In this document: piece by piece, positions 63,503 to 64,000 of the stretch | Numbering within the stretch: the first letter of the stretch is position 1 | Layout of the letters: each line of letters starts with the position of its first letter | Origin: Trichobilharzia regenti | Taxonomy: Eukaryota; Platyhelminthes; Trematoda; Strigeidida; Schistosomatidae | Length of the DNA: 64,000 nucleotides | Reading direction: 5' to 3' | NCBI GenBank assembly: GCA_944472135.2 | Contig: OX235270.1 | Coordinates: 118,125,842-118,189,841, forward strand | Program-made: the position numbers and the translations under genes | The notes under the pieces: generated by a model | The model's database searches: none | What the model saw: the letters and a program-made list of their open reading frames with translations, nothing else | Told to the model about the DNA's origin: nothing

Positions 63503-63740
63503 GTGCGTCGGTGGCACAGCGGTTAGCATGCTCGCCCACCATGCACATGGTCCGGGGTTCGATCCCCGGCCGACTCACACCTTTACTTCACTTAGCCAGT
63601 AATAAGACTGGTAAAGAGGGAAGGTTGGGCATGAGGCTAGCAACCCCATCCTGTAAAAATAAACACTGATACAGAAACTTCAAGCCACTAGCTTGAAGCC
63701 CTATGTTCCATTGGGGAACGTGAAGGAAATAAAAAAAAAT
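63503..63740 (+). repeat. tRNA-headed SINE with element-B-like body (best copy)
   Basis: The head (63505-63576) is strongly tRNA-like: GGCACAGCGGTTAGCATG (A box), CCGGGGTTCGATCCCCGG (perfect T-arm hairpin and B box), and GCGTCGG near-complementary to CCGACTC. The body at 63628-63660 (GGGCATGAGGCTAGCAACCC, CATCCTGTAAA) matches element B 9344-9372. The end at 63698-63735 (AAGCCCTATGTTCCATTGGG) matches the element B 3' end, followed by an A-rich tail. Polymerase III transcription and mobilisation by element B are inferred. Confidence 0.82.
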
Positions 63741-64000
63741 AGCCTGAAATAGGAAACATCTTTTCCGGGTGAGTGTTGGAATGCTTGAGTCAGTCAGTCA
63801 CAGCTCTATGAACAGATTGAAAATACGGAAAAACACTGATCATAGAGGATATCAAGCAAATCGAAGAAACCAGAAGAATATTCACAAGAATTTACGCTCG
63901 TGCAACTAAATATAGAAATTCGACCATACCACTATATTTAGTACGGGTTTTGTGTGAAGAGATGTTCAGACGTCAGAAAAGAACTAATAAACTTTTTAAA

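Noticed and set aside
63505..63576. Functional tRNA gene
   Set aside because: The T arm is perfect, but the acceptor stem has mismatches and the anticodon arm does not form; the element-B-like body follows directly, as in other SINE copies.
51200..64000. Upstream FHOD exons (GTPase-binding and early FH3)
   Set aside because: I looked on the minus strand for the conserved FH3 motifs and found none; the only exon-like stretch (54782-54975) does not match in sequence or phase.
1..64000. CRISPR arrays, bacterial operons, rRNA genes
   Set aside because: No regularly spaced direct repeats, no bacterial gene organisation and no rRNA-like sequence; the short tandem repeats are ordinary microsatellites.

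Overview
The window is AT-rich eukaryotic DNA from what looks like a parasitic flatworm, most probably a schistosome. Three things point there: a many-exon gene with long introns; dense non-LTR retrotransposons of RTE type beside Penelope-like elements (PLEs) with GIY-YIG domains; and many short tRNA-headed repeats, one family of which carries a hammerhead-ribozyme fold like that known from schistosome SINEs. The species cannot be named from the sequence alone.

One host gene crosses most of the window on the minus strand. Fourteen coding exons between 51139 and 3446 join in frame, with GT/AG borders and compatible phases at every junction, into 1179 consecutive codons of a formin of the FHOD family. 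The order is: the end of the FH3/armadillo region (51139-50831), a long variable linker (49181-33151), a proline-rich FH1 region (30146-29816 and the start of the next exon), and an FH2 actin-nucleating domain (28898-3446). The N-terminal GTPase-binding/early FH3 exons and the C-terminal DAD exon(s) were not found. They probably lie right of 64000 and left of 1, or are too diverged to see.

Almost everything else lies in introns or flanks and is transposon-derived. (i) A first RTE-like/non-LTR family, here 'element A': 1271-3247 (+), 3780-4600 (-), 29280-29560 (+), 36400-37625 (+), 48060-48850 (+), 62085-62550 (+). (ii) An RTE-type family, 'element B': a near-complete copy at 9251-12386 with a target duplication, plus 32318-32838, 33775-34800 (-), 57025-58125, 58130-58640 (-), 20868-21130 and 35900-36390 (-). 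(iii) PLE remnants of at least two families: 8500-12690 (element B is nested in it), 16921-17480, 46640-47470, 58640-60670, 55460-56150 (-) and 7640-8115 (-). (iv) SINE-like repeats: a tRNA head joined to sequence resembling both ends of element B; the same head with another tail; tRNA-headed repeats with a hammerhead motif; and head-to-head pairs of tRNA-like sequences.

The most interesting signal is the hammerhead-bearing repeat. Its copies agree on stem I GTACTG/CAGTAC, core CTGAAGA, stem II GTCC/GGAC, GAAA and a GTC cleavage triplet. At least two copies are larger palindromic units, with one hammerhead in each inverted arm and the tRNA-like head between the arms. Several other tRNA-like repeats also occur as head-to-head inverted pairs, so this arrangement is a recurring theme of the locus.
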